DNA of 64,000 nucleotides from Nocardioides currus (GTDB lineage: Bacteria > Actinomycetota > Actinomycetes > Propionibacteriales > Nocardioidaceae). The position numbers and the translations under genes were made by a program. Shown in pieces: positions 31,021 through 40,169 of the stretch. A model generated the notes under the pieces. It did no database searches, was not told where the DNA came from, and saw only the letters and a list, made by a program, of their open reading frames with translations. Location: contig NZ_PYXZ01000010.1 of the NCBI RefSeq assembly GCF_003057875.1, positions 118,362-182,361 of the forward strand. The letters are read 5' to 3'. Within the stretch, counting starts at the first letter, position 1. Every line of letters begins with the position of its first letter.

Positions 31021-31902
31021 TCAGGATGCCGATGCGGTCGTGTGCGGCCGACCGGCCACGCACTTCTGGCGGAGTTCGCCGATGCCCTCGATCCAGGTGA
31101 CGACCTCCTCGCCGACCTGCAGGAACCGTGGGGGCTTCATCCCGCCACCGACGCCGGACGGCGTTCCGGTGAGGATGATGTCGCCCGGCTGGAGGGGAAG
31201 GACGGCGGACAGCCGCTCGATCAGGACGGGCACCGAGAAGATGAGGTCGTTGGTGCGGCCCTTCTGGACCTGCTCGCCGTCGAGGCTGCAGCCGATCTCC
31301 AGGTCGGCGCGGTCGAGGCCGGCCTTCTCGAACTCGTCGAGGGTGACCACGACGGGCCCGATCGGGGTGAACCCCGGGAACGACTTGCCGATGCTGAACT
31401 GGGGAACGGGCGGCACGAGCTGTCGGGTGCGCTCGGAGAAGTCCTGCGCGATGGTCAGGCCGGCCACGTGGTCCCAGGCGTTCTCGGCGCTGACGAAACG
31501 AGCCTCGGTCCCGATCACCACGACGAGCTCGGCTTCCCAGTCGACCGTCGCCGTCGGCAGCTCGAGCTCGCCGTACGGGCCGGTGATCGAGGAGCGGAAC
31601 TTGGTGAACACCGGCGGCTCGACGGGGAAGTCGGTGATCCCGCTCTCGAGGGCATGCTCCTTGTAGTTCAGCCCGATCGCGAAGACCTGGCCGGGCTCGG
31701 GCACCGGCGATCCGAGGTCCTTGTCGTCGAAGGGCGTGCCGGGAGGCAGGTCGGTCGACCAGGCCCATGCGACGAAGTCGTCCCAGCGGCGGTAGATCGC
31801 GGTCGGGTCTGAGCCGAATTGGCCCTGGCTGGCCTCCTCGACGTCGACGGCGCCGGACTCGGTGACCAGCACCAGGCGTCCGGAGAGGTTGGCGATACGC
31901 AT
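31021..31902 (-). CDS. Fumarylacetoacetate hydrolase-family enzyme
   Basis: 293 residues. PEPGQVFAIGLNYKEHALES, EPPVFTKFRSSITGP, VDWEAELVVVIGTEARFVSA and QKGRTNDLIFSVPVLIE carry the FAH fold and metal site (E-x-E in WEAELVV, D in the AQDFSER segment). Members hydrolyse or decarboxylate ring-cleavage products (C-C hydrolases, oxaloacetate decarboxylases, hydratases). Between the dioxygenase and hydroxylase genes it probably processes the meta-cleavage product. The exact reaction is not deducible. Confidence 0.85.
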   Translation of the reverse strand: MRIANLSGRLVLVTESGAVDVEEASQGQFGSDPTAIYRRWDDFVAWAWSTDLPPGTPFDDKDLGSPVPEPGQVFAIGLNYKEHALESGITDFPVEPPVFTKFRSSITGPYGELELPTATVDWEAELVVVIGTEARFVSAENAWDHVAGLTIAQDFSERTRQLVPPVPQFSIGKSFPGFTPIGPVVVTLDEFEKAGLDRADLEIGCSLDGEQVQKGRTNDLIFSVPVLIERLSAVLPLQPGDIILTGTPSGVGGGMKPPRFLQVGEEVVTWIEGIGELRQKCVAGRPHTTASAS

Positions 31903-31924
31903 CTCTTCGTCTCCTCGGTCCGGG

Positions 31925-33706
31925 TCAGCGCAGCTCGGTCGACAGGATCGACGACAGCGCGGCGCGCAGCGTGGTCTGCGGGTCGTCGACGCTGCTCATC
32001 GAGCGGAAGGCGATGTAGCGGTCGGGGCGGACCACGAGGACGCCGTCGTCGGCGATCTCGCGGTTCTTCAGGAACGCGAACTGGACGTCGACCAGGTCGG
32101 CGCCGAGGATCCCGACGGTCGCGGCGACGATCGGCAGGTCGTTCTCGGCAGCGATCTTGTTGGCGGCCTCGACCCAGGCCTGGCCCTCGGGGCCGGCCAG
32201 CACGAGGAACTTTCCGCCGTGGACCAGGGTGCCGATCGCGAACTGGTCGCCCTCGCGCTCCACGAAGGCGTGGGGCAGGGGAGCGCCGGGCTGGGTGCTG
32301 GGCTCGTAGAGCCGGACCTCGTCGAGCGGGACGTACGCCGGGCTGCCGTCGGGGACGACGGCGGTCGAGTCGTAGCGGTAGCCGAACTCGGTGTTGTGGT
32401 GGTGGAACTCGATGGTCTGCGACGCGACGGCCTGGTTGACCGCCTGCCGCTTGGCGGCCGACTGCGGCCCGTCGTGCCACAGCGGGGCGAGCTCGGCCCA
32501 GTTCTGCTCGGGGGTGTTGTCCGGCGACAGGCTGAGTGCCTGGTCGATGGTGGCGTGGTTCATCGCGTTGGCGATGGCGTTGTTGATGTTGTTCTGGTCG
32601 ACGGGCTTGCGCTCGGCCTCGTAGGTGTCGAGGAGCGCGTCGCCCGCGCGTCCGGCCAGGACCGCCGCCAGCTTCCAGCCGAGGTTGTAGACGTCGGCCA
32701 TGGCCGAGGTGAGGCCGAGGCCACCCGTCGGGGGGTGCCGGTGCGCGGCGTCGCCGGCGATGAAGACGCGGCCGGCGCGGAACTTGTCGGCGATGACGCC
32801 TTCCATCACCCACGGGCTGATCTTGTGGATCTCGACCGGGTGGTCGACCGGCAGGCCGAGGGTGGCGTACATCCGCTGCTTCACGGCCTCCGGCTCCATG
32901 GCCGCAGGGTCGTCGTTGGCGTACTGCATGTGGAAGACCCACTCCTCCGACTGCGGACCCCAGTGGTCCGGCCCCATCGGGACGAGCACGCCGGACCAGG
33001 CACCGCCGAAGTCGGGGTTGACCAGCCAGCGGATCAGGACGTCGTCGTCGGTGGCCCACTGCGACAGGTCGGCCGTCATGTGCACCGAGACGAGCTTCAT
33101 GATGTCGCGGGGCCCGTCGAGCGTGACGCCGACCAGCTTGCCGACGGTGCGACCACCGTCGGCGGCGATGGCGTACTGCGCCCGCACGGTGTAGTCGGTG
33201 CCGGCGTCCTTGTCGCGGACCGTGGCGGTGACGCCGTCGGCGTCCTGGACGAGGTCGACCAGCTCGTGGTTGAACCGGACCTTGCCGGGGTTGAGCTTCT
33301 CGGCGTGGTCCTTGAGGACGGGCTCGAGGCGGATCTGCGGCAGGTTGCACGTGCGGCACGGGCTCGCGGCGACGTACGCCGGGTCGGTGTAGCCGCCGCC
33401 CCAGACGTCGAGGACGCCGATCCGCTGCCCGTAGTCCTCGTGCTTGCCGGCCAGGCCCGCGTACCAACCGGTGGCGCGCATGTTCTCGGCCGGGGTGCTG
33501 CGCTGGTAGATCTCGCCGGCGACGCCGGCCTCGGTGAGGATCTCCATCGCGCGCTGGTTGAGCACGTGGGCCTTGGGGAGCGTCGAGGTGCCCGGGAGGG
33601 CGCTGACGAGCAGCGAGTCCACGCCGAGCGTCGACAGCGTCATCGACGCGGTGAGGCCGGCGCCGCCGCCGCCCACGATCAGGACCGGAACTTCGATGTC
33701 GTACAT
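31925..33706 (-). CDS. FAD-dependent phenol-type monooxygenase (TfdB/2,4-dichlorophenol hydroxylase-like)
   Basis: 593 residues from ATG 33706, with GAGGAGG upstream. VPVLIVGGGGAGLTASMTL is the FAD Rossmann motif. The second dinucleotide motif is VFIAGDAAHRHPPTGGLGLT, followed by DVYNLGWKLAAVLAGRAGD, all typical of class A aromatic hydroxylases. Length and C-terminal thioredoxin-like domain (from about residue 440) match TfdB/phenol 2-monooxygenase. It would hydroxylate a phenol to the catechol cleaved by the VOC enzyme. Divergent from the GntR regulator across an operator-like repeat. Confidence 0.88.
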   Translation of the reverse strand: MYDIEVPVLIVGGGGAGLTASMTLSTLGVDSLLVSALPGTSTLPKAHVLNQRAMEILTEAGVAGEIYQRSTPAENMRATGWYAGLAGKHEDYGQRIGVLDVWGGGYTDPAYVAASPCRTCNLPQIRLEPVLKDHAEKLNPGKVRFNHELVDLVQDADGVTATVRDKDAGTDYTVRAQYAIAADGGRTVGKLVGVTLDGPRDIMKLVSVHMTADLSQWATDDDVLIRWLVNPDFGGAWSGVLVPMGPDHWGPQSEEWVFHMQYANDDPAAMEPEAVKQRMYATLGLPVDHPVEIHKISPWVMEGVIADKFRAGRVFIAGDAAHRHPPTGGLGLTSAMADVYNLGWKLAAVLAGRAGDALLDTYEAERKPVDQNNINNAIANAMNHATIDQALSLSPDNTPEQNWAELAPLWHDGPQSAAKRQAVNQAVASQTIEFHHHNTEFGYRYDSTAVVPDGSPAYVPLDEVRLYEPSTQPGAPLPHAFVEREGDQFAIGTLVHGGKFLVLAGPEGQAWVEAANKIAAENDLPIVAATVGILGADLVDVQFAFLKNREIADDGVLVVRPDRYIAFRSMSSVDDPQTTLRAALSSILSTELR

Positions 33707-33814
33707 GGGATGCCTCCTCGGCACGTACGGGGTCTGTGCAGGCGACTGCTCTGTCCAGAGTGACCTGCGCCACCGGGTGGCGGCCGTCACAGTCTGCGTC
33801 GGCGGACATCGAAA

Positions 33815-33841
33815 TTGCAAGAGAAAATAGATTTTTCTTGC
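33815..33841. promoter_or_regulatory. GntR operator candidate: TTGC-N11-GATTTTT box with palindrome
   Basis: It lies between the divergent hydroxylase and GntR genes. 33817-33841 is a near palindrome (arms GCAAGA/TCTTGC, AAAA/TTTT inside). TTGC, then 11 bases, then GATTTTT recurs at identical spacing at 36255-36276 beside the second GntR gene. Confidence 0.6.
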
Positions 33842-33882
33842 GAAGATCTATGATCGAGGGAAATCTCGCCTATCCTTCCTGC

Positions 33883-34584
33883 ATGGTGCGGCACACGGTG
33901 AAGCCGACGCTCGCGGAGGACGCCTACGACAGGCTCCGTCTCGAGCTCCTGCGTGGCGACCTCGCTCCGGGGGCGCGCCTGCGGATCAACGACATCGCGG
34001 GTCGCTATGAGGTCTCGCCCACGGTCTTGCGCGAGGCCATGACCCGGCTCTCCGAGCAGGGCCTGATCGTGTCCATGCCCCAGCGCGGCTTCGCCGTGAT
34101 GGAGCTGTCCGTTGCTGACCTCGAGGACATCACGCGCGCCCGCTGCCTGGTCGAGGCAACGGCACTGCGGGAGTCGATCGCCGACGGCGGACCGGCGTGG
34201 GAGTCCCGCGTCCTGGCTGCCCACCACCTGCTGCAGCGGGCGCCGATGCTGACGGACGACGGGCACATCGGCCCGGAGTGGGCCCACGCCCACCGGGAGT
34301 TCCATCACGTCCTGCTCGACGGCGGCCGGAGCGCCCGGTTGACCGCGATCGCCGACGGTCTGCGCGACTGCTCCGACCTCTACCTGCACTGGTCCCGCGA
34401 GCTGGCGCACGACCCCGGTCGTGACGTGCCCGCCGAGCACCAGGAGATCGTCGACCTCGCCCTTGCGCACGACGCCGACGGCGCCGCGGCAGCGCTCGGC
34501 CGGCACATCGAACGAACGACGGCTGCGCTGGTGGCCTATGCCAGCGAGCTCAGTGAACCGGAACCGAAGGAGAAGGTCAGTTGA
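33883..34584 (+). CDS. GntR-family (FadR/FCD-type) regulator 1
   Basis: 233 residues from ATG 33883 (MVRHTVKPTLAEDAYDRLR); ATG 33850 is an in-frame alternative. The winged helix reads LRINDIAGRYEVSPTVLREA, then MTRLSEQGLIVSMPQRGFAV. The FCD effector domain has ITRARCLVEATALRESI, WAHAHREFHHVLLDG and a metal/ligand His set including RHIERTTAALV. It probably senses an aromatic or oxo-acid and controls the divergent hydroxylase operon. Its stop overlaps the TTG of the amidohydrolase gene (TTGA). Confidence 0.85.
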   Translation: MVRHTVKPTLAEDAYDRLRLELLRGDLAPGARLRINDIAGRYEVSPTVLREAMTRLSEQGLIVSMPQRGFAVMELSVADLEDITRARCLVEATALRESIADGGPAWESRVLAAHHLLQRAPMLTDDGHIGPEWAHAHREFHHVLLDGGRSARLTAIADGLRDCSDLYLHWSRELAHDPGRDVPAEHQEIVDLALAHDADGAAAALGRHIERTTAALVAYASELSEPEPKEKVS

Positions 34585-35507
34585 CCCTCGGACGCATCGA
34601 CACCCACCAGCACGTCCTCCCGCCGGCGTACCGCGCCGACCTCGACGCCCACAACCTCACGGCCGGCGGATGGCCGACGCCTGCGTGGGACGTCGAGTCA
34701 GCGCTCTCCCTCGCCGATGAGCTCGGCATCGCCACCTCCATCCTGTCCGTGAGCGCCCCCGGCGCCCACTGGGGCGACGACGCCGAGGCGCGGGTGCGTG
34801 CGCGGAGGGCCAACGAGGACGTGGCCGAGCTGGTCAAGGACCGGCCGGACCGCTTCGGGCTGTTCGCCACGCTGACGCTGCCCGACGTCGACGGAGCCGT
34901 CGCGGAGGCTGCCTACGCTCTCGACGAGCTTGGTGCCGACGGCGTCGTGCTGCTGTCGAACCAGCGCGGCGCCTACCTCGGTGACCGGTCGCTCGACCCG
35001 CTGTGGGCCGAGCTCGCCGCTCGCTCGGCCGTGGTCTTCATCCACCCCACCGCGCCGCCGATGGACATGCTCCCGGGACTGCCCAGTCCGCTGCTCGACT
35101 ACCCGTTCGACACCACGCGGACGGCACTCCACATGGTCGCCAGCGGGGTCCTGCGCCGGCACCCCGACCTGCGGGTGATCCTGTCGCACGCCGGTGGCTT
35201 CCTGCCGTACGCCGGTTACCGGTTCCCCTATGCGTCGGCGTTCCACGACATCACCTCCGACGAGATCCTCGAGGACCTGCGGAAGTTCTACTTCGACACG
35301 GCACTGTCCTCCTCGCCCAGCGCGATCCCGTCGCTGCTGGCGTTCGCCGACCCGGCCCGGATCACCTTCGGCAGCGACTTCCCGTTCGCGCCCGACCCCG
35401 AGCGCTGGACGGCCAACCTGGACGGGGCCGGCCTTGCCGACGACGTCCTCCACGCCATCAACCGCGGCAACGCGGAGTCCCTGTTCCCGCGCCTCGCCCA
35501 GAGCTGA
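34581..35507 (+). CDS. Amidohydrolase-family decarboxylase (ACMSD/resorcylate-decarboxylase-like)
   Basis: 308 residues from TTG 34581, overlapping the regulator's stop. Metal ligands: D7, H9 and H11 in RIDTHQHVLPPAY, FIHPTAPPMDMLPGL, LSHAGGFLPYAGYRF and GSDFPFAPDPERW. ACMSD-type amidohydrolases decarboxylate hydroxybenzoates or semialdehydes without oxygen. In this setting it could turn a hydroxybenzoate into the phenol used by the TfdB-like enzyme. The amide-hydrolysis alternative is less likely given the motifs. Confidence 0.82.
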   Translation: MTLGRIDTHQHVLPPAYRADLDAHNLTAGGWPTPAWDVESALSLADELGIATSILSVSAPGAHWGDDAEARVRARRANEDVAELVKDRPDRFGLFATLTLPDVDGAVAEAAYALDELGADGVVLLSNQRGAYLGDRSLDPLWAELAARSAVVFIHPTAPPMDMLPGLPSPLLDYPFDTTRTALHMVASGVLRRHPDLRVILSHAGGFLPYAGYRFPYASAFHDITSDEILEDLRKFYFDTALSSSPSAIPSLLAFADPARITFGSDFPFAPDPERWTANLDGAGLADDVLHAINRGNAESLFPRLAQS

Positions 35508-35529
35508 GAAGGCCCAGGGCCGAGACGCC

Positions 35530-36219
35530 TCAGGCCGTCGCCGACTCGGCGGCCTCCTCGGCGTACCTCACGAGGGCGGCCGTCGTGCGCTCGATGTGGT
35601 CGCGCAGTGCCGCGACGGCGCCATCCTCGTCGCGTGCGACGGTCAGCTCCGAGATGGTGCGGTGCTCGCACGCGATGTCGCGGGTGTCGTCGTGCGCCAG
35701 CTGCTGCGACCAGCTCTGGTAGAGCTCGGAGCAGGCGCGCAGCTCGGTCGCCACGCCTTGCAGCCGGCTGCTCCCGCACCCGGACAGCAGGGTGTCGTGG
35801 AAGGCGCGGTGAGCGTGGGTGAAGTCGGCGTTGATGACGCCGTCGGGCGTGAGCATCGGGGTGTTGGCGAGCTCGTGGTGACTGGCGATCACGGCAGCCT
35901 CCCAGGCGACGGTGCCGAGCTTGATCGACTCCGCCAGGGCCATCGTCTCGATCAGGACTCGCGCGCGAGTCAGGTCGAGCAGCTGCTCGATTGTCAACGA
36001 CATGACCGCGAAGCCGCGCTGCGGCGATGCCTGGACGAGGCCGTCGCCGGCGAGACGGGTGACCGCCTCGCGCACGACGGACAGGCTCACGCCGTACCCC
36101 TCGACGAAGTCGTTCAGCTTCAGCCTGCTGCCCGGTTCGAGCTCACCGGTCAACAGCCGGTCACGGATCTGGTCGTAGACCTCCTGCGCGCGCGTGGTCT
36201 TGGCGGATGGTCCGGTCAT
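35530..36219 (-). CDS. GntR-family (FadR/FCD-type) regulator 2
   Basis: 229 residues from ATG 36219. Close paralogue of regulator 1: RLKLNDFVEGYGVSLSVVRE, then AVTRLAGDGLVQASPQRGFAV and LDLTRARVLIETMALAESI match it almost word for word, ending RDHIERTTAALVRYAEEA. It is divergent from the ABC importer genes and probably represses them. The shared operator motif suggests that both proteins can bind both sites. Confidence 0.85.
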   Translation of the reverse strand: MTGPSAKTTRAQEVYDQIRDRLLTGELEPGSRLKLNDFVEGYGVSLSVVREAVTRLAGDGLVQASPQRGFAVMSLTIEQLLDLTRARVLIETMALAESIKLGTVAWEAAVIASHHELANTPMLTPDGVINADFTHAHRAFHDTLLSGCGSSRLQGVATELRACSELYQSWSQQLAHDDTRDIACEHRTISELTVARDEDGAVAALRDHIERTTAALVRYAEEAAESATA

Positions 36220-36254
36220 GTCGGAAGTGTAGGCAACCTGCCGTCAAATCGCCG

Positions 36255-36281
36255 TTGCGCCAAATAATCGATTTTTACTTG
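36255..36281. promoter_or_regulatory. GntR operator candidate, second copy
   Basis: TTGC-N11-GATTTTT at the same spacing as 33815-33836, followed by ACTTG instead of CTTGC. A possible promoter for the importer genes overlaps it: TTGACC (36279-36284), 16-bases, CAGGAT (36301-36306). Bound repressor would block it. Confidence 0.5.
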
Positions 36282-36391
36282 ACCTATCGATTGTCTGGCT
36301 CAGGATGTGACGCACGCCACCAGCGGCACCTCAGGTCTCCTCCGAGTTCGCGCCCTGGTGCCGCTCTCTCGTCCCGCTCACAAGGAGATCC

Positions 36392-37564
36392 ATGTTCATC
36401 AAGCTCCGCACCACCACCGCTCGCCGGGTCGCGCTCGCCGGCTCCACGCTGCTCCTCGCTGGCGGCCTCGTCGCCTGCGGAGCAGGGGAGAAGGATGGTG
36501 GCGCGTCCGGCGACACCAGCACCGACCAGGTGGACGCTGCTGCGGCGCGGGCCGAACAGGCGACGGCCGAGTTCGACGACTTCCCGCAGGTCGCCCCGGT
36601 CGCCGGCGCCGAGGCCCTCGCCGGCAAGACGGTCTGGTACGTCCCCCTCGGCACTGCCGCACCGATCCTGAAGGCGATGGGCGACGGCACGAGCGCCGCG
36701 CTGGCCCACCTCGACGTCGACGTGCACATCTGCGACGGCAAGTTCGTGCCCACCGAGGTCGCCAAGTGCCTCGAGCAGGCCTCGACCGCCGGTGCGGACG
36801 CGGTGGTGACGAGCTTCGTCGACTACGGCCTGATCCCGGCGGCGTACGACGCCCTGGTCGACAAGGGCATCCCGGTCCTGCTGGCAGGCGCCGTCCCGTC
36901 GCCCGACCGACCGGCCGACGCGGCACTGGCCTACGACGACACCAGCGTCGACCACGCCAAGGGCGTCGAGCGCACCGCGGACGCCGTGATCGCCGACAGC
37001 AAGGGCAAGGCCAACATCCTGTTCCTCGGCGTCACCGACTCGCCGGCGCTGCTCAAGACGGCAGACCACGCCGAGAAGTACTACGCCGACGAGTGCCCCG
37101 GCTGCACCGTGACCCGTATCGACACGAACACCGCCAGCCTGAGCAAGCTGGCCTCCCAGGTCAGCGCCGAGCTCATCAAGAACCCCGACATCGACTACAT
37201 CGTCGGCGAGATCGACGAGTCGGGCGCCCCGGCGATCGCCGGGATCCAGTCCGCCGGCCGCGACGGCAAGGTCAAGCTCGCCTCGACCAACGGCAACCTC
37301 GATGCCCTCCAGCGGATCAAGGCCGACGACACCCAGATCGCCGACACCGGCCTGAGCCCGGCGTTCTGGGGCTGGCGGTTCGCCGACGGCATCGTCCGGA
37401 TGATGACGGGCAGCGAGCCCAGCACGACCGGCGCCGTGGTCCGCCTCTTCACCGCCGACAACGTGGGTGACCTCGACCTGACGCCCGCCGGCTACGCCAC
37501 CAACGAGTGGTACGGCGAGGACGGGTACCAGGACCTGTTCCTCACGGCGTGGGGCGCACGTTGA
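36392..37564 (+). CDS. ABC importer substrate-binding lipoprotein (CUT2/sugar-type fold)
   Basis: 390 residues. A twin-Arg-rich N-region and hydrophobic helix end in a lipobox LVAC (C29), so the mature protein is lipid-anchored. The periplasmic-binding type 1 fold is seen in KTVWYVPLGTAAPILKAMGD, LEQASTAGADAVVTSFVDYG, YVDEIDESG-like IVGEIDESGAPAIAGIQSAG and TGLSPAFWGWRFADG. This fold serves RbsB-like proteins; with the neighbouring GntR and aromatic genes, a non-sugar ligand is quite possible. The stop overlaps the ATPase start. Confidence 0.85.
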   Translation: MFIKLRTTTARRVALAGSTLLLAGGLVACGAGEKDGGASGDTSTDQVDAAAARAEQATAEFDDFPQVAPVAGAEALAGKTVWYVPLGTAAPILKAMGDGTSAALAHLDVDVHICDGKFVPTEVAKCLEQASTAGADAVVTSFVDYGLIPAAYDALVDKGIPVLLAGAVPSPDRPADAALAYDDTSVDHAKGVERTADAVIADSKGKANILFLGVTDSPALLKTADHAEKYYADECPGCTVTRIDTNTASLSKLASQVSAELIKNPDIDYIVGEIDESGAPAIAGIQSAGRDGKVKLASTNGNLDALQRIKADDTQIADTGLSPAFWGWRFADGIVRMMTGSEPSTTGAVVRLFTADNVGDLDLTPAGYATNEWYGEDGYQDLFLTAWGAR

Positions 37565-39102
37565 CCCACCCGGCCCTGCGCCTGTCGCTGCGCGGACTGT
37601 CGAAGACGTTCGGCCCGGTCAAGGTGCTCGACGACGTGCAGCTGTCCGTCGCGCCCGGCGAGATCCACGGTCTCGCCGGGCAGAACGGATCGGGCAAGTC
37701 CACCCTGATCAAGATCCTCACCGGCGTCTACACCCCGGACACCGGCGCACATCTCTCGGTGGACGGTGCGGAGGTGCGGATGCCGGTCCGCTGGAACGAA
37801 GTCCGGGCCGCGGGCATCTCGGTGGTGCACCAGGACCTCGGCCTGATCGACCACCTCACCGTCGCCGAGAACGTCTGCGTGGGCGGATTCCCCACCGCGC
37901 GCGGAGGGCGGATCGACCGTCGAGAGCGCGACCGGCTCACCGCGCGCACCCTCGAGCGGCTCGGCATCGACCTGGAGCCCGACGCGCTGGTGGCGGGCCT
38001 GGGTGCTCCGGAACGCGCGGAGATCGCCATCGCCCGCGCCCTGCGTGACCACGCTCCCGGCAAGGGGCTGATGATCCTCGACGAGTCGACCCGCGCCCTG
38101 AACGGCGAAGAGCTCGAGCGGATCCACGCCATGCTGCGGCGGATCGTGGCCGAGGGCGCATCGGCGATCCTGATCAGCCACAGCCTCCCGGAGCTCAAGG
38201 CGGTGACCCAGCGGGTCACCGTGCTCCGGGACGGGCGCGTCGCAGCTGCGGGACTCGAGACCGACGACCTGGACGAGCACGACATCGCCCGGGCGATGCT
38301 CGGTTCCTCCTTCGACATCGCAGCGTCGAGCCGTGCGGCGCAGGACCGGGTCGAGCGGGGCCGTCCGGTGCTCCGCGTGCGCGGCGTGTCGGGGACGAAC
38401 CTCCGCCACGTCGACCTCGAGGTCGCTGCCGGGGAGATCGTCGGCATCACCGGGCTCCCGGGCAGCGGCCACGAGGAGCTGCCCTACCTCCTCGCCGGTG
38501 CGATCCCGGGTGCGGTTGGGGGCGTCGAGGTCGACGGCCACGAGCTGGGGCACGACGCCGGCATCCAGGACCGGCTCGCGGCAGGCCTGGCCCTGGTGCC
38601 CGAGCGTCGCGACCGGGACGGGCTCGCCCTGGACCTGTCCGTGCAGGACAACCTCTGCATGCCGCGACTGCGGCACCACGGCTCGGCCGGTTTCGTCGGC
38701 CGTGGCTGGCAGGCCGACCAGACCTGGCACGCGATCCGGGAGCTGGGCATCCGCCCGGCCGACCCCCGCGCACTGGTCAAGCAGCTGAGCGGGGGCAACC
38801 AGCAGAAGGTGCTCCTCGCCAAGTGGCTGACCGGCAACCCGAAGGTGCTCGTCTTGCACGAGCCCACCCAGGCGGTCGACGTCGGCGCCCGCAAGGACAT
38901 CCTGCGGCGCCTCGTCCGCGCCGCCGCCGACGGCACCGCCGTCGTGGTCGTCAGCAGCGAGGTCGACGACCTGACCGAGATCTGCGACCGGGTGCTGGTC
39001 CACCAATCCCGAGGAGGGCTGCGACCGGGCAGCGCTGACGACCCCGACCTCCTCGTCCAGCAGATCTACGCAGCACAGCAGCCCACAGGAGCCTCCGCAT
39101 GA
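37561..39102 (+). CDS. ABC importer ATPase, duplicated (RbsA/MglA-like)
   Basis: 513 residues from TTG 37561 overlapping the previous stop (TTGA). Domain 1 has Walker A GQNGSGKST (residues 40-48) and a Walker B with LMILDESTRALN instead of the usual LDEPT. Its signature is LGAPERAEIAIARAL. Domain 2 has the relaxed Walker A GLPGSGHEELPYLLAG typical of RbsA and an intact signature KQLSGGNQQKVLLAKWL with VLHEPTQAVDV. It powers import with the permease encoded next. Confidence 0.87.
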   Translation: MTHPALRLSLRGLSKTFGPVKVLDDVQLSVAPGEIHGLAGQNGSGKSTLIKILTGVYTPDTGAHLSVDGAEVRMPVRWNEVRAAGISVVHQDLGLIDHLTVAENVCVGGFPTARGGRIDRRERDRLTARTLERLGIDLEPDALVAGLGAPERAEIAIARALRDHAPGKGLMILDESTRALNGEELERIHAMLRRIVAEGASAILISHSLPELKAVTQRVTVLRDGRVAAAGLETDDLDEHDIARAMLGSSFDIAASSRAAQDRVERGRPVLRVRGVSGTNLRHVDLEVAAGEIVGITGLPGSGHEELPYLLAGAIPGAVGGVEVDGHELGHDAGIQDRLAAGLALVPERRDRDGLALDLSVQDNLCMPRLRHHGSAGFVGRGWQADQTWHAIRELGIRPADPRALVKQLSGGNQQKVLLAKWLTGNPKVLVLHEPTQAVDVGARKDILRRLVRAAADGTAVVVVSSEVDDLTEICDRVLVHQSRGGLRPGSADDPDLLVQQIYAAQQPTGASA

Positions 39103-40169
39103 CCATCAGTGACAGCGCGACCGCCGTGTCGCACCCCGAGCCCGCGTCCGACGTGACCAGCAGCGGCACCCCGGCCGATCCCGGCTCCGGTGCGGCTGTG
39201 CCCGGCGTGTCCCGCGCGCAACGGCTCCTGCGCACCGTGTCCGCCCGCTACGCACTGCTGGTCGTGTGGGCGATCATCGTCGCTGTCTACGGCGTCCTGA
39301 TGCCGAGCACGTTCCTCAGCACCTCCACGCTGCAAGCGATCCTCGGCTCCCAGTCGGTCATGGTGTTCCTCGCACTGGCGGCGCTGTGCACCTTCGTCGT
39401 CGGTGAGTTCGACCTCTCCTTTGCGAGCGTCATGGGGCTCTCCGCGACGACCGTGCCGGTGCTGACTACGCTGCACGGCGTACCGATCTGGATGAGCTGT
39501 GTCGCCGCGCTCGGGGCCGCACTGGCCTGCGGTGTGCTGAACGCCTTCTTCGTCGTGGTCATGGAGGTGCCGTCCCTGATCGTGACGCTCGGGTCCGCCA
39601 GCCTCTTCCTCGGGCTCGCCACCCTGGTGGGCTCGTCGACGATCGTCTCGGTGTCCGACCAGGACTTCAGCGACCTCGCCCGCCACACGGTGGTCGGCCT
39701 CCCGCTGTCCTTCTACTACGGCCTGCTCGCGAGCGTGTTGTTCGCCTACGTCCTCGCCTGGACGCCGCTGGGGCGCCACATCATCTTCGTCGGCGCCAAC
39801 CGGGACGTCGCCCGGCTGGCCGGCATCAACGTCGCGCGGATCCGCGCCGGCAGCTACGTTGCCGGAGGCCTCCTCGCAGGTCTCGCTGGCATCCTTCTGG
39901 TCGCGACCGTCGGCGGAGTCGACCCCACCGGCTCCTCGGTCTACCTGCTCCCCGCGCTGGCCGCCGTTTTCCTCGGCACTGCCGTCGTGCAACCCGGCCA
40001 GTTCAACCCGATGGGCACCTTCCTCGGCATCTTCTTCCTCGCCACCGGTGTGATCGGGCTGCAGCTCCTCGGCTACACGGGCTGGGTCCAGGACGTCTTC
40101 TACGGCGTCGGCCTGATCGTCGCTGTCACGGCTGCCGCGATCGTCAGGAAGAAGGTGCGCTCTTCCTGA
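39099..40169 (+). CDS. ABC importer permease (RbsC/CUT2-like)
   Basis: 356 residues, ATG overlapping the ATPase stop (ATGA). About nine hydrophobic helices, with the family features FVVGEFDLSFASVMGLSATT, LIVTLGSASLFLGLATLV and NRDVARLAGINVARIRAGSY (contact loop to the ATPase) and LAAVFLGTAVV. N-terminal ~45 residues are polar and probably cytoplasmic. It completes a three-gene importer under GntR control. Confidence 0.87.
   Translation: MTISDSATAVSHPEPASDVTSSGTPADPGSGAAVPGVSRAQRLLRTVSARYALLVVWAIIVAVYGVLMPSTFLSTSTLQAILGSQSVMVFLALAALCTFVVGEFDLSFASVMGLSATTVPVLTTLHGVPIWMSCVAALGAALACGVLNAFFVVVMEVPSLIVTLGSASLFLGLATLVGSSTIVSVSDQDFSDLARHTVVGLPLSFYYGLLASVLFAYVLAWTPLGRHIIFVGANRDVARLAGINVARIRAGSYVAGGLLAGLAGILLVATVGGVDPTGSSVYLLPALAAVFLGTAVVQPGQFNPMGTFLGIFFLATGVIGLQLLGYTGWVQDVFYGVGLIVAVTAAAIVRKKVRSS

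Noticed and set aside
31862..33763. 633-codon plus-strand frame over the FAD monooxygenase
   Set aside because: Reverse shadow of a gene with clear FAD motifs; no ribosome site or family similarity.
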